Origin: Bacteroidota bacterium
GTDB lineage: Bacteria > Bacteroidota > Bacteroidia > Bacteroidales > SZUA-534
Length of the DNA: 64,000 nt
Assembly: GCA_003250355.1 (NCBI GenBank)
Contig: QKGS01000067.1
Span: 1 to 64,000 of the forward strand
Reading direction: 5' to 3'
Every line of letters begins with the position of its first letter. The stretch's first letter is position 1. A program made the position numbers and the translations under genes. The notes under the pieces are model-generated. The model searched no databases, was not told the DNA's origin, and worked only from the letters and a program-made list of their open reading frames with translations. Positions 8,053 through 16,587 of this stretch are shown here, in pieces.

Positions 8053-9861
8053 CTATTGTTTGTCAATAATTCCCATTTTTTCCATCAAAAAAGAGGCGTT
8101 CATGTTTTGTGTAATTCCGTTGCGAAGTTTATAGTCAAATTGTAATTCGTTGTTTTTAATTTCCACTTCAAAACAACATACTTTAAAAGTATCGGGCTGT
8201 TGTTCTGCCAGTCGTGCAAGCTCCAGATCGTGAGTAGCAACAAGGCCGTGGGCAAGTTTCTGTGTTATTTTTTTTACAAATCCAATCGACCCTTTTCTTT
8301 TATCTTCTGAGTTGGTTCCCCTGAGTATCTCATCAAGAATTATAAATAACTTTTTCTCTTTGTCAAGTTCATGTGTTATTTTTTGTAACCGTTTTAGTTC
8401 GGCAAAGAAATACGACTCATTGTTCATGAGTGAATCTTCAGCTCTCATGCTGGAGTAAAGAGGAAGGGGAGAGAATGTTAGAACTTTAGCACATACAGGA
8501 GCTCCACAGCCTCCAAGAACAAGGTTGGTTGCAATTGTCCTTAAAAAGGTGCTTTTGCCGGCCATATTTGCTCCGGTAATTATGGCATACCGGTTATTGC
8601 TGTTTATTTCAAAATTATTGCATATCCTTATTTTTGATTTTATTAAAGGATGTCCCAAATTCTCAGCTTTAAATACAAAATCTTCACTGTCAACAATTTT
8701 TGGGAAGGTGTATTCTGTATTATTGAAATGTAAATTTGAAAGACTTAGCAACGCATCTAATTCACCAATTGCATTTAGCCATTTTGTAAAATCGGGATTA
8801 TGCTTCTTTTGCCATTTCTCTATTCGGTAAAGATATTGCCAGTCCCATAATACTAAAATATTCAAAAGAGTGCCTGCAAGTATATTGTTTCTTATATCAA
8901 TATTATTAAGTAGTGCTGTTAGTTTATTAATCTCAGTACTTGCATAAGAGTTATTCTCGATGAAAGCTAATTGTATTTCTTGCAGTTTCTCTGATTTAAA
9001 ACTGTGATTTTCAATTTGTGTAATAAGCTTTGATATTTTTTTTAAAATAGTATGGCTGTTACTTAGTTTTTGATAGTGCAAATTGAATGTTCTTATTCTA
9101 CTGCCAACTATACCAAGGTTCACTATTATTATTGGTATAAGTAGAGTTGAAGAAAATATTCCATATACTATTCCTCCAATAGCAGCAACCGTAATAATGG
9201 GTATGAACCATAATATAATATTGATTAAAAAAGGGTGTTTAAAAAAAGGTTTAAGCATTAGCCAGTCGTTTACGATACTTTGTTCTTCAGCATTGCTTTT
9301 AAATATTTTGCCGGCGGTAATAAATTCTTGTCTGAAATCAATCTCGTTACTCAATTCTTTAATAGCCTCCTGATGCAATTGTATAGTATTATTATCTAAA
9401 GGGGTATTTGCAAGCCAATATGACAGTAGTTTCTTACCTTTGTCTGTAATTGTACGGTTTAAATATTGAAAAAGCGACCCATTTCCAAATAAGTCGATAT
9501 CGAATGAATAAGGATGGCTGTGGTCAATAAATTCATTGCCTCCATCGAATTGGTCAAATGTCCCTTTACAGCATAAATACTCGTTATTGTTTACTGTTAA
9601 AATAGTTTCGAGATAAGTCTTGAGATCTTCCAGTTTCTTGTGTTTTTTTAGGAATATCACAAAGCCAATTATTCCGGATATACCTAATGCAATTCCGGTT
9701 ATTATGTGTATTGTAATAACGTAGAACCAAGATATTATAGTGGCGCAAAATATAATTAGCCTTAACCATGATATTATAGAGTGTTGTTTATTTGTATTTG
9801 AGAGAAGGTCTGAAAATTTTTCAATTCGGTTAGAATATATTGTCGACTTTGACGTGTTCAT
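8053..9861 (-). CDS. Membrane-anchored MutS-family ATPase
   Basis: A 602-residue protein whose last ~250 residues form a MutS ATPase: Walker A GANMAGKST at 430-438, LYSSMRAEDSLMNNES, Walker B LFIILDEILRGTN near 505-517, and GLVATHDLELA. The N-terminal mismatch-recognition and connector domains of MutS1 are absent. Instead two paired hydrophobic stretches lie at about residues 33-71 and 208-252, indicating insertion in the inner membrane. Such MutS-related membrane proteins are common in Bacteroidota but their role is not established; mismatch repair should not be assumed. It is the first gene of the minus-strand series that continues to znuA. No lever-domain or Smr domain was recognised. Confidence 0.85.
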   Translation of the reverse strand: MNTSKSTIYSNRIEKFSDLLSNTNKQHSIISWLRLIIFCATIISWFYVITIHIITGIALGISGIIGFVIFLKKHKKLEDLKTYLETILTVNNNEYLCCKGTFDQFDGGNEFIDHSHPYSFDIDLFGNGSLFQYLNRTITDKGKKLLSYWLANTPLDNNTIQLHQEAIKELSNEIDFRQEFITAGKIFKSNAEEQSIVNDWLMLKPFFKHPFLINIILWFIPIITVAAIGGIVYGIFSSTLLIPIIIVNLGIVGSRIRTFNLHYQKLSNSHTILKKISKLITQIENHSFKSEKLQEIQLAFIENNSYASTEINKLTALLNNIDIRNNILAGTLLNILVLWDWQYLYRIEKWQKKHNPDFTKWLNAIGELDALLSLSNLHFNNTEYTFPKIVDSEDFVFKAENLGHPLIKSKIRICNNFEINSNNRYAIITGANMAGKSTFLRTIATNLVLGGCGAPVCAKVLTFSPLPLYSSMRAEDSLMNNESYFFAELKRLQKITHELDKEKKLFIILDEILRGTNSEDKRKGSIGFVKKITQKLAHGLVATHDLELARLAEQQPDTFKVCCFEVEIKNNELQFDYKLRNGITQNMNASFLMEKMGIIDKQ

Positions 9862-10011
9862 TTTAAAATAATTTGATACAAATATTCAAAAAAACAATTT
9901 AGAAACAAAGCAGTAGTTATGGAGCTGTATTATTGAATTTAGAAGCATTGTGCAGCTATCTGCAAATGATATTTTATAAGAATGAGTTGTTGAAAAATTA
10001 AAAAATAGTAT

Positions 10012-10043
10012 ACATTTGGTATTTTAAAAAAAATGCCAAATGT
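10012..10043. repeat. Strong hairpin in the divergent intergenic region
   Basis: ACATTTGGTATTTT pairs with AAAATGCCAAATGT over an AAAA loop, a 14-bp stem with one wobble. It lies between two divergent genes, so it terminates neither. Its left arm includes TACATTTG, a match to the -7 consensus, so operator or small-RNA end are both possible. The rest of the 288-base gap shows nothing recognisable. Confidence 0.5.
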
Positions 10044-10116
10044 GATAAAAAAGCATTTGTATAAAAATTAGAATGATTTTAAAGATGTTTTATATATTCA
10101 ATAATCTAATAAATTT

Positions 10117-10124
10117 TATTTTTG
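10117..10124 (+). promoter_or_regulatory. Predicted -7 element for the small acidic protein gene
   Basis: TATTTTTG matches TAnnTTTG, 26 bases before the start codon. No TTG at the ideal upstream spacing. Confidence 0.45.
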
Positions 10125-10149
10125 CAACCCGAAAACATATTAATTTGAA

Positions 10150-10404
10150 ATGTTACCAAAGTTTTTAATTGCAGACAACAGTCAGGAAGCTCCTGGCAAA
10201 TTGTATGTGGTTCACGCAGAAGAACCTCGTTTTATTTTAGAAGGCAGTGATGAAGATTTTAGCGAAGATCAGGAAATTCACTGGATTGATGAGCCGGAAG
10301 AGAATGAACTGGAATTGGCTCGGTTAGTATCGGCAGCTGTCGAATTCTTAGAACAAGAGCTGGTCAGTCAGGAAGATCTTTATGACGAAGACTTTGAAGA
10401 TTAG
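10150..10404 (+). CDS. Small acidic protein of unknown function
   Basis: An 84-residue protein, extremely acidic: about a third of residues are Asp or Glu, and the C-terminus reads YDEDFED. The N-terminal half (PKFLIADNSQEAPGKLYVVH) looks folded and moderately hydrophobic, the centre has IHWIDEPEENE, and the last third is helical. No signal peptide or membrane segment. It has a promoter-like element of its own and lies 77 bases before the phosphofructokinase gene, so the two may form one unit. I do not recognise a family. It looks like a conserved small cytoplasmic protein, possibly an interaction or regulatory partner, but nothing here assigns a function. Confidence 0.8.
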   Translation: MLPKFLIADNSQEAPGKLYVVHAEEPRFILEGSDEDFSEDQEIHWIDEPEENELELARLVSAAVEFLEQELVSQEDLYDEDFED

Positions 10405-10481
10405 TATTCAGGTTAAATAAGTATAGCCGCAAGCTATGCTTATTTTTTTATTGAACATTTTTAAACAAATATATATTAAGT

Positions 10482-12125
10482 ATGACTAAAAGTGCATTGC
10501 AGATTGCAAGGGAAGCTTACCAACCAAAGCTTCCGGAATCGTTGAAGGGTTCTGTAAAAATTGTTGAAGGCGAAAAAACACAGTCTGTTGCAGACCAGAC
10601 TGAAATTGCTGCAAAATTCCCAAATACTTATGGGTTGCCTATTCTCACATTGGAAAAAGGCGATAAAAAAGCTTATCCTGCGATTAAGGTAGGGGTTATA
10701 TTGTCGGGTGGACAGGCTCCCGGCGGACATAACGTTATTTCAGGCTTATTCGATGGTATTAAAGCTATAAATTCAGACAGCAAACTTTATGGTTTTCTTG
10801 GCGGTCCTTCAGGCTTAACCGATAATGAATATGTTGAATTAACTTCTGATACAATTAATGAATATCGTAATACCGGAGGGTTTGATATTATAGGTTCAGG
10901 TCGTACTAAGCTTGAAGAAAAAGAACAATACGATCAGGGTCTTGCAAATTGTAAAGCTATTGGAATTAATGCAATTGTAATTATTGGTGGCGACGACTCT
11001 AACACCAATGCTTGTGTTCTTGCTGAGTATTATAAAAGTATAAATGCCGGTGTTCAGGTAATTGGTTGCCCTAAAACTATTGATGGTGACCTTAAAAATG
11101 AAATGATCGAAACATCATTTGGGTTCGATACTGCTTGTAAAGTTTACAGCGAGCTTATAGGTAATATTCAGCGCGATGCTAATTCGGCTAAAAAATACTG
11201 GCATTTTATTAAGCTAATGGGGCGCTCAGCTTCTCATATCGGTTTAGAGTGTGCTTTACAAACCCAACCTAATGTTTGTATTATTTCTGAAGAGGTTGAA
11301 CAAAAGCAACAAACTCTCGATGAGGTAGTTACATATATTGCCAATGTGGTTGCAGCTCGTGCTGCAAAAGGCGAAAACTTTGGCACAGTGTTAATACCTG
11401 AAGGACTTATTGAGTTTATTCCTTCATTAAAAGTTCTTATCGCAGAGCTTAACGATACAATGGCTGCCAATGAAGCTGCAATTGAAAAAATGGATTCTGA
11501 CGAGGAAAAAGTTGAGTTTATTGTTGCTAAGCTATCTGCTGAATTAGCTGCAATTTTTACAAGCTTACCTAAAAATATTCAGTATCAGCTATTAGCCGAT
11601 CGCGACCCTCACGGTAATGTTCAGGTTTCTAAAATTGAAACCGAGAAAATGCTTATAGAAATGGTCGATGCTAAACTTAAAGCAATGAAAGCTCAGGGTA
11701 AGTATGTTGGCAAATTTGGTGCACAAAACCACTTCTTTGGTTACGAAGGACGTTGTGCAGCTCCTTCAAATTTCGATGCCGACTATTGTTATTCATTAGG
11801 CTATACTGCTTCGGTTCTTATTGCTGAAGGTAAAACAGGGTATATGTCGAGTGTGCGCAATACAACAAAACCGGCTGACCAATGGATTGCAGGTGGCGTT
11901 CCTACTACTATGATGATGAATATGGAAAAACGTCATGGACACATGAAGCCTGTTATTCAAAAAGCCCTTGTTAAACTTAACGACGCACCGTTTAAGAAAT
12001 TTGCTTCTATGCGCGACGAGTGGGCTAAAACAACAAGTTATGTTTATCCGGGACCTATTCAGTACTTTGGCCCAACTGAAGTTTGTGACCAAACAACAAA
12101 AACACTTGAACTAGAGCAAGCTTAA
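10482..12125 (+). CDS. pfp: Diphosphate--fructose-6-phosphate 1-phosphotransferase (PPi-PFK)
   Basis: A 547-residue long-form phosphofructokinase that phosphorylates fructose 6-phosphate with pyrophosphate, reversibly, in glycolysis/gluconeogenesis. The phosphoryl-donor site reads GGDD at residues 169-172 ([11 protein letters not shown]), and the catalytic segment is [11 protein letters not shown] at about 196-206; both the second Asp of GGDD and the Lys of PKTIDGD mark PPi use rather than [14 protein letters not shown] near 75-84 is the start of the fold. The length matches the plant-beta/Bacteroides group of about 550 residues. It ends at a clear terminator. PPi-PFK is typical of Bacteroidales central metabolism. 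Confidence 0.96.
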   Translation: MTKSALQIAREAYQPKLPESLKGSVKIVEGEKTQSVADQTEIAAKFPNTYGLPILTLEKGDKKAYPAIKVGVILSGGQAPGGHNVISGLFDGIKAINSDSKLYGFLGGPSGLTDNEYVELTSDTINEYRNTGGFDIIGSGRTKLEEKEQYDQGLANCKAIGINAIVIIGGDDSNTNACVLAEYYKSINAGVQVIGCPKTIDGDLKNEMIETSFGFDTACKVYSELIGNIQRDANSAKKYWHFIKLMGRSASHIGLECALQTQPNVCIISEEVEQKQQTLDEVVTYIANVVAARAAKGENFGTVLIPEGLIEFIPSLKVLIAELNDTMAANEAAIEKMDSDEEKVEFIVAKLSAELAAIFTSLPKNIQYQLLADRDPHGNVQVSKIETEKMLIEMVDAKLKAMKAQGKYVGKFGAQNHFFGYEGRCAAPSNFDADYCYSLGYTASVLIAEGKTGYMSSVRNTTKPADQWIAGGVPTTMMMNMEKRHGHMKPVIQKALVKLNDAPFKKFASMRDEWAKTTSYVYPGPIQYFGPTEVCDQTTKTLELEQA

Positions 12126-12150
12126 GCTTCCTAATTTACGATATAAATAA

Positions 12151-12178
12151 AAGACTGCCTTAGGGTGGTCTTTTTTTT
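12151..12178 (+). terminator. Intrinsic terminator after pfp
   Basis: AAGACTGCC, TTAG loop, GGTGGTCTT (two wobble pairs) followed by an eight-T run. Confidence 0.88.
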
Positions 12179-12292
12179 GCTTCAAAATGATAAAGCTTGC
12201 ATATTTCTGACTGTGAGTTTTAATATTCCAAAATCAAATGGTTAATGATATTGATATTTGATATAGGTGCATATATTAAGTATAGTAAATGA

Positions 12293-12320
12293 AACTTGCA
12301 ACTTGTAACCTGTAACTTGT
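12293..12320. repeat. Four tandem 7-base units upstream of argF'
   Basis: The units AACTTGC, AACTTGT, AACCTGT and AACTTGT follow one another without gaps, 106 bases upstream of argF'. They could be a low-complexity intergenic repeat or a set of phased sites. Confidence 0.55.
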
Positions 12321-12366
12321 AACGTAAATAAACCTTTTATATCTATTTTCATTAATGTTATTTCCC

Positions 12367-12374
12367 TACATTTG
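12367..12374 (+). promoter_or_regulatory. Predicted -7 element of argF'
   Basis: TACATTTG matches TAnnTTTG and lies 25 bases before the ATG. No ideal TTG upstream. Confidence 0.45.
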
Positions 12375-12398
12375 TCATAAAATTAAACAATAAATATT

Positions 12399-13346
12399 AT
12401 GCGTCATTTTACTTCAGTACAAGACCTTCCCAACTTAAAAGAGGCACTTAGCGTAGCTTTCGATGTTAAAAAGAATCCGTTTGCACATCAGCATTTGGGT
12501 AAAAATAAAACTATGGTAATGATTTTTTTTAATTCAAGTTTGCGTACTCGTTTAAGTACACAAAAAGCAGCTATGAACTTAGGAATGAATACTATGGTAC
12601 TTGACGTAAATGCAGGGGCTTGGAAACTTGAAACTGAGCGTGGTGTTATTATGGACGGCGACAAACCTGAACATTTGCTTGAAGCAATACCGGTAATAGG
12701 TTCTTATGCCGATGTTATTGGTGTTCGTGCTTTTGCAGGACTTACCGATAAGAAAACCGATTACGAAGAGAAAATTATTAATCAGTTTATTCAGTATTCA
12801 GGAGTTCCGGTTGTTAGTATGGAGGCTGCAACTCGTCACCCGTTACAGAGTTTTGCCGATTTGGTTACAATTGAAGAGCATAAAACTAAAGAAAAACCTA
12901 AAGTAGTTTTGACCTGGGCACCTCACCCAAGAGCATTGCCTCAGGCTGTTGCTAATTCTTTTGTAGAGTGGATGCGTGAAACCGAATATGAGTTGGTTGT
13001 TACTCATCCTAAAGGCTACGAGCTGGCTCCTGAGTTTATGGGTAGTGTTATTCCGGAATATGATCAAATGAAGGCATTTGAAGGAGCCGATTTTATTTAT
13101 GCAAAAAACTGGTCGGCATATAACGACTATGGTCAAATATTAAGTAAAGATATGAGCTGGTGTGTTAGCGAGCGTCAAATGGCTGTAACAGACAACGCTA
13201 AGTTTATGCATTGCTTGCCTGTTCGTCGTAATATGATAGTGTCAGATGAAGTGATAGAAAGTAAAAATTCAATTGTAATTCAAGAAGCAGCTAACCGTGT
13301 AGTTTCGTGTCAGGCTGTATTAAAAATGATACTTGAGAAGATTTAA
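12399..13346 (+). CDS. argF': N-succinylornithine carbamoyltransferase (ArgF' type)
   Basis: A 315-residue transcarbamylase of the Bacteroides fragilis ArgF' group, which carbamoylates an acylated ornithine in arginine synthesis in place of ornithine itself. The carbamoyl-phosphate loop reads SSLRTRLSTQ (residues 46-55), with HPLQSFADL and HCLPVRRNMIVSD further on. Residue 90 is Pro within MDGDKPEH; in the B. fragilis enzyme this Pro is known to select N-succinylornithine, whereas N-acetylornithine enzymes have Glu there. This implies that the organism makes arginine through succinylated intermediates, but the rest of the pathway is outside the window. Length and motifs are intact. The gene is monocistronic, flanked by small repeats on both sides. 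Confidence 0.93.
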   Translation: MRHFTSVQDLPNLKEALSVAFDVKKNPFAHQHLGKNKTMVMIFFNSSLRTRLSTQKAAMNLGMNTMVLDVNAGAWKLETERGVIMDGDKPEHLLEAIPVIGSYADVIGVRAFAGLTDKKTDYEEKIINQFIQYSGVPVVSMEAATRHPLQSFADLVTIEEHKTKEKPKVVLTWAPHPRALPQAVANSFVEWMRETEYELVVTHPKGYELAPEFMGSVIPEYDQMKAFEGADFIYAKNWSAYNDYGQILSKDMSWCVSERQMAVTDNAKFMHCLPVRRNMIVSDEVIESKNSIVIQEAANRVVSCQAVLKMILEKI

Positions 13347-13353
13347 AAGTAAG

Positions 13354-13420
13354 CAGTTCTCAGTTTACAGTAGCAGCTAATATCTAATATGTTGACTGTT
13401 CTACTGTGAACTGAAGACTG
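13354..13420. repeat. 20-bp imperfect inverted repeat between argF' and bcp
   Basis: CAGTTCTCAGTTTACAGTAG at 13354-13373 and CTACTGTGAACTGAAGACTG at 13401-13420 pair with a few mismatches around a 27-base loop. It lies between two convergent genes, so it may act as a bidirectional terminator, but it lacks T-runs and looks like an interspersed repeat; GTTCTCAGTT recurs near 17821. Confidence 0.6.
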
Positions 13421-13436
13421 CGAACTTAAACTGTAT

Positions 13437-13901
13437 TTAAGCCTCCATTTCTTTCAATATCTGCTCTGTATGCTCTTTTGTATTTACTTTTTTGAATATT
13501 TTTAAAATAATTCCGCTCTCATCAATAATATATGTAGTGCGTATTACCCCTTCGTACTCTTTACCGTACATCTTTTTTAATCCCCACGCACCATAAGCTT
13601 TTAGTATTTCTTTATCAGTGTCGGCAATTAAATTAAATTGTAGATTTTGCTTGGCTATAAATTTCTGGTGAGAACTTATACTATCAGGGCTAACTCCAAC
13701 TACTTCATAACCTTTGCCCAGTAAATCTTTGTAGTTATCTCTCAGATTGCACGATTCAGCAGTGCATCCCGGAGTGTTATCTTTCGGATAAAAATATAAA
13801 ATCAATTTCTTGCCTGTAAATTGAGCGAGAGTTATTGTTTCTTCATTTTGATTTACTCCTGAAAATGCCGGAGCTTTATCACCTTCATTTAATAGTGCCA
13901 T
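13437..13901 (-). CDS. bcp: Thioredoxin-dependent thiol peroxidase (Bcp/PrxQ)
   Basis: A 154-residue atypical 2-Cys peroxiredoxin that reduces hydrogen and organic peroxides with thioredoxin. The active-site segment KDNTPGCTAESCNLRD gives the peroxidatic Cys46 and the resolving Cys51 five residues on, the PrxQ pattern. YFYPK before it and the C-terminal helix after RTTYIIDESG are typical. The cytoplasmic product has no signal peptide. It stands alone, convergent with argF'. Confidence 0.96.
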   Translation of the reverse strand: MALLNEGDKAPAFSGVNQNEETITLAQFTGKKLILYFYPKDNTPGCTAESCNLRDNYKDLLGKGYEVVGVSPDSISSHQKFIAKQNLQFNLIADTDKEILKAYGAWGLKKMYGKEYEGVIRTTYIIDESGIILKIFKKVNTKEHTEQILKEMEA

Positions 13902-13958
13902 TGTTATATGTTTTGAATTTACTATAAAAGGATTTTATAGCAATTTTGTTCATTTTGT

Positions 13959-14351
13959 TTAGTATACTTTTAATGTGTCCTGAATTATTGAATCGCCCGG
14001 GTAATTAAATCGAAATATATATTCACGCTTTGCATATCCCGAAAAGCTATACGTAGCAATTGTGTCGGGTATTTGTTCGCATAAGCATTCATCTTCATAT
14101 CCGGATATCCCAATGTAAATGGTGTCACCAATTTGCGTATCGTTGAATCCGCCGAATTTACTACAATGGCTGAATGGAAAATATTTTATTGTTAATTCAG
14201 CTTTCGAGCCATAAGCTATTGAATCGGGCATATTAACACTATGTGTATACATTTCGTAACTTGCATCGCAACCTTTTTCCATAGGTGTACAACTTACTAT
14301 TAATGTCAAAATTATTGTAAATAATAGGTGATAGATTATTAAATTTCTCAT
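13959..14351 (-). CDS. Small lipoprotein of unknown function
   Basis: 130 residues beginning with a lipoprotein signal (FTIILTLIVSC, Cys21). The mature part is rich in Cys (five besides the lipidated one: CDASY, HCSKF, ECLCE) and looks like a small beta-sandwich (TIYIGISGYED, YSFSGYAKREYIFRF). No family recognised. It is 57 bases upstream of the bcp start in the same orientation, so it might be transcribed with it. Confidence 0.75.
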   Translation of the reverse strand: MRNLIIYHLLFTIILTLIVSCTPMEKGCDASYEMYTHSVNMPDSIAYGSKAELTIKYFPFSHCSKFGGFNDTQIGDTIYIGISGYEDECLCEQIPDTIATYSFSGYAKREYIFRFNYPGDSIIQDTLKVY

Positions 14352-14510
14352 TGTATTTAATTTTTAGAATTAGATTCCAAAGATAGCAACTTTTTATTTT
14401 TTCTTTAGCCTTCTGTTAATAGTTTTCAGAATAGAATTTTGGACATTTAATATGTTGACATATAATTAATTGCAGTAGTTGCTTTTGGAATATGTATTGT
14501 TTGTAAATAA

Positions 14511-14540
14511 TTGTATTGTGAAAAAAAAGGAATATATTTG
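14511..14540 (+). promoter_or_regulatory. Bacteroidota-type promoter of clpS
   Basis: TTG (14511-14513), exactly 19 bases, TATATTTG (14533-14540): a full match to the TTG-N19-TAnnTTTG consensus, 25 bases before the ATG. Confidence 0.75.
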
Positions 14541-14565
14541 CATTGAAATTTATAATACGTAAATC

Positions 14566-14847
14566 ATGGGTAGTTCAGAAAAATTAAATCCGAGATTTGA
14601 AGGCTTATTTGATACAACTGATGAGAATGAGTTAAATCTTATTTTACACAATGATGAGGTTAATACATTTGACCATGTTATAAATAGTTTGGTTGAAGTT
14701 TGCTATCACGATAGTAATCAGGCAGAACAATGTGCTTTTATTACTCACTATAAAGGGAAATGTGATGTAAAAAAAGGAGGTTATCAGGAGCTTTCGTTAA
14801 TGAAAGATAAGTTGAATAGTAAGGGCTTAACTGTAACTATTGATTAG
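14566..14847 (+). CDS. clpS: ATP-dependent Clp protease adaptor ClpS
   Basis: A 93-residue N-degron adaptor that delivers substrates to ClpA/ClpC for ClpP. The ClpS core is visible as LILHNDEVNTFDHVINSL followed by VCYHDSNQAEQCAFITHYKG and a C-terminal strand. NDEVNTFDHV corresponds to the NDD-T/M segment lining the N-end rule pocket. It is the first gene after a consensus promoter, and its stop is 1 base before the ATG of the NfeD-like gene, so the two are translationally coupled. Confidence 0.92.
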   Translation: MGSSEKLNPRFEGLFDTTDENELNLILHNDEVNTFDHVINSLVEVCYHDSNQAEQCAFITHYKGKCDVKKGGYQELSLMKDKLNSKGLTVTID

Positions 14848-14848
14848 T

Positions 14849-15319
14849 ATGTCGCTCACGGCTGTAATTATATTATTAATCATAGGATTAGCTCTTATTT
14901 TTATTGAATTTTTAGTGCTGCCCGGCACTAATATAGCAGGTGTTATTGGTATAGTTTTGATAATATCCGGCATTATATTTAGTTATCGTGATATTGGAGT
15001 TCCTGTTGCTCATTATGTTTTGGGAGGGACTTTTATCTTTTTAATACTCAGTATTGTTTTTCTTTTACGCTCTAATACATGGAGTAAGCTTTCGCTAAAT
15101 GAGGCTATTGATGGTAAAGTTGTAAATATTGAAGATAATTCGGTTAAGCCCGGCGATATCGGAAAAACAATTACACGGCTTGCTCCTATGGGGAGTGTTT
15201 TGGTTAATAATGTAAAATATGAAGCCAAAGCAGCTAATATGTTTCTTGACCCTGGAACTGCTATTGAAGTAATCCGGGTTGTTGGCAATCATCTCGATGT
15301 GAAGCCAATCGTCAATTAG
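14849..15319 (+). CDS. NfeD-like membrane protein
   Basis: 156 residues. Three or four transmembrane helices occupy residues 1-75 (LSLTAVIILLIIGLALIFIEF onward), followed by a C-terminal OB-fold NfeD domain with DNSVKPGDIGKTITRLAPMGSVLVN and VKYEAKA. Truncated NfeD proteins of this type pair with flotillin-like FloA, whose gene follows. An in-frame TTG at 14840 would overlap clpS; the ATG at 14849, one base past the clpS stop, is preferred. NfeD and FloA are thought to organise membrane domains, with the biochemical role still unclear. Confidence 0.9.
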   Translation: MSLTAVIILLIIGLALIFIEFLVLPGTNIAGVIGIVLIISGIIFSYRDIGVPVAHYVLGGTFIFLILSIVFLLRSNTWSKLSLNEAIDGKVVNIEDNSVKPGDIGKTITRLAPMGSVLVNNVKYEAKAANMFLDPGTAIEVIRVVGNHLDVKPIVN

Positions 15320-15402
15320 TGGTTAGCATTCTTTTATCTTCAATTTTAATTATAGGCATATTGTGATTGTTTGCTATATGCATAAAAGGCAGTGTTAAAA
15401 AG

Positions 15403-15433
15403 TTGGTTAATTAAAAAACACATCTTATCTTCG
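15403..15433 (+). promoter_or_regulatory. Predicted promoter of floA
   Basis: TTG (15403-15405), 20 bases, TATCTTCG (15426-15433, one mismatch to TAnnTTTG), 23 bases before the ATG. Confidence 0.5.
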
Positions 15434-15456
15434 AACTTTAACCAAAAAATAATAAT

Positions 15457-16446
15457 ATGACTGGTATAGGATTTTATGTAGTAGTAATTATTGCCATAAT
15501 AGTTGCTATTTGGTTTTTGTTTTATTTTATCCCTGTTGGGCTTTGGTTTTCTGCTCAAATATCAGGTGTTAGAATATCGTTATTGCAGTTAATATTAATG
15601 CGTTGGCGTAAGGTGCCTCCCAATGTTATTGTGCGAGCAATGATTGAAGGGCACAAAGCCGGTTTGCAGGGTATTACTCGCAACGATTTGGAAGCTCATT
15701 TTTTGGCAGGTGGTCATGTTGAAGCGGTAGTACATGCATTGGTTTCCGCAGAAAAAGCCAATATTGATTTGTCGTTAAAAATGGCAACAGCAATAGACCT
15801 TGCCGGACGCGATGTGTATGAAGCGGTGCAAATGTCAGTTATACCAAAGGTAATTGACACTCCCCCCGTAACCGCAGTAGCTAAAGATGGTATACAGCTT
15901 ATAGCCAAGGCTAGGGTTACAGTAAGGGCAAATATCCGCCAGTTAGTTGGTGGAGCAGGAGAGGATACCGTCCTTGCTCGTGTAGGCGAGGGTATAGTAT
16001 CGTCTATTGGTTCGTCGAAAGATCATAAAGCAGTACTGGAGAACCCCGATAGTATATCAAAGTTGGTTTTAAATAAGGGACTCGATGCCGGAACTGCTTT
16101 TGAAATACTTTCGATAGATATTGCCGATATTGATATAGGTAAAAATATTGGGGCAGTCCTTCAGATGGATCAGGCAGAAGCAGATAAGAATATTGCTCAG
16201 GCAAAAGCTGAAGAACGTAGAGCTATGGCTGTTGCTCAAGAGCAGGAAATGAAGGCTTTAGCCCAAGAGATGAAAGCTAAAGTTATTGAAGCTGAAGCTG
16301 AGGTTCCTAAAGCAATGGCCGAAGCATTCCGCTCCGGTAACTTTGGAATAATGGACTATTACAGAATGAAAAATATTGAAGCTGATACGCAAATGCGTAA
16401 TAGTATTTCAGATAGTCCAATAGCAGGAAAATCAACTGATGAGTAA
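15457..16446 (+). CDS. floA: Flotillin-like protein FloA (UPF0365/YqfA family)
   Basis: 329 residues with an N-terminal membrane hairpin ([20 protein letters not shown]), then a SPFH/prohibitin-like region ([30 protein letters not shown]) and an Ala/Glu/Lys-rich coiled coil from about residue 240 ([20 protein letters not shown]). Length is that of the family. FloA oligomerises in the membrane and forms foci that influence membrane fluidity and protein complexes. It follows nfeD by 137 bases with its own promoter-like sequence, and ends at a strong terminator. Confidence 0.95.
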   Translation: MTGIGFYVVVIIAIIVAIWFLFYFIPVGLWFSAQISGVRISLLQLILMRWRKVPPNVIVRAMIEGHKAGLQGITRNDLEAHFLAGGHVEAVVHALVSAEKANIDLSLKMATAIDLAGRDVYEAVQMSVIPKVIDTPPVTAVAKDGIQLIAKARVTVRANIRQLVGGAGEDTVLARVGEGIVSSIGSSKDHKAVLENPDSISKLVLNKGLDAGTAFEILSIDIADIDIGKNIGAVLQMDQAEADKNIAQAKAEERRAMAVAQEQEMKALAQEMKAKVIEAEAEVPKAMAEAFRSGNFGIMDYYRMKNIEADTQMRNSISDSPIAGKSTDE

Positions 16447-16482
16447 GGGGATGTGATTTTAACTATTGGCGGTTATATAAAG

Positions 16483-16511
16483 AGCCTGGTATTTTTATAT
16501 CAGGCTTTTTT
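16483..16511 (+). terminator. Intrinsic terminator after floA
   Basis: AGCCTGGTAT, TTTT loop, ATATCAGGCT (one G:T pair) then five Ts. It separates floA from the DUF3127 gene and argues against the longer GTG start of that gene at 16453. Confidence 0.88.
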
Positions 16512-16564
16512 ATTAAATGTTAATAACTCGGAATCTCTTTTCTGGTGTTTTTTAAAAAATGACA

Positions 16565-16572
16565 TATTTTTG
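16565..16572 (+). promoter_or_regulatory. Predicted -7 element for the DUF3127 gene
   Basis: TATTTTTG, 15 bases before the ATG at 16588; TGG instead of TTG lies 19 bases upstream. Its position supports the short start. Confidence 0.5.
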
Positions 16573-16587
16573 CCAAAAATTTTAGAT

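Noticed and set aside
7977-8066. N-terminal extension of znuA
   Set aside because: It would overlap the mutS-like gene and place 30 residues before a complete lipoprotein signal peptide.
16453-16587. Longer start for the DUF3127 protein
   Set aside because: The extension would run through the floA terminator and the predicted promoter; the DUF3127 domain starts at the ATG at 16588.
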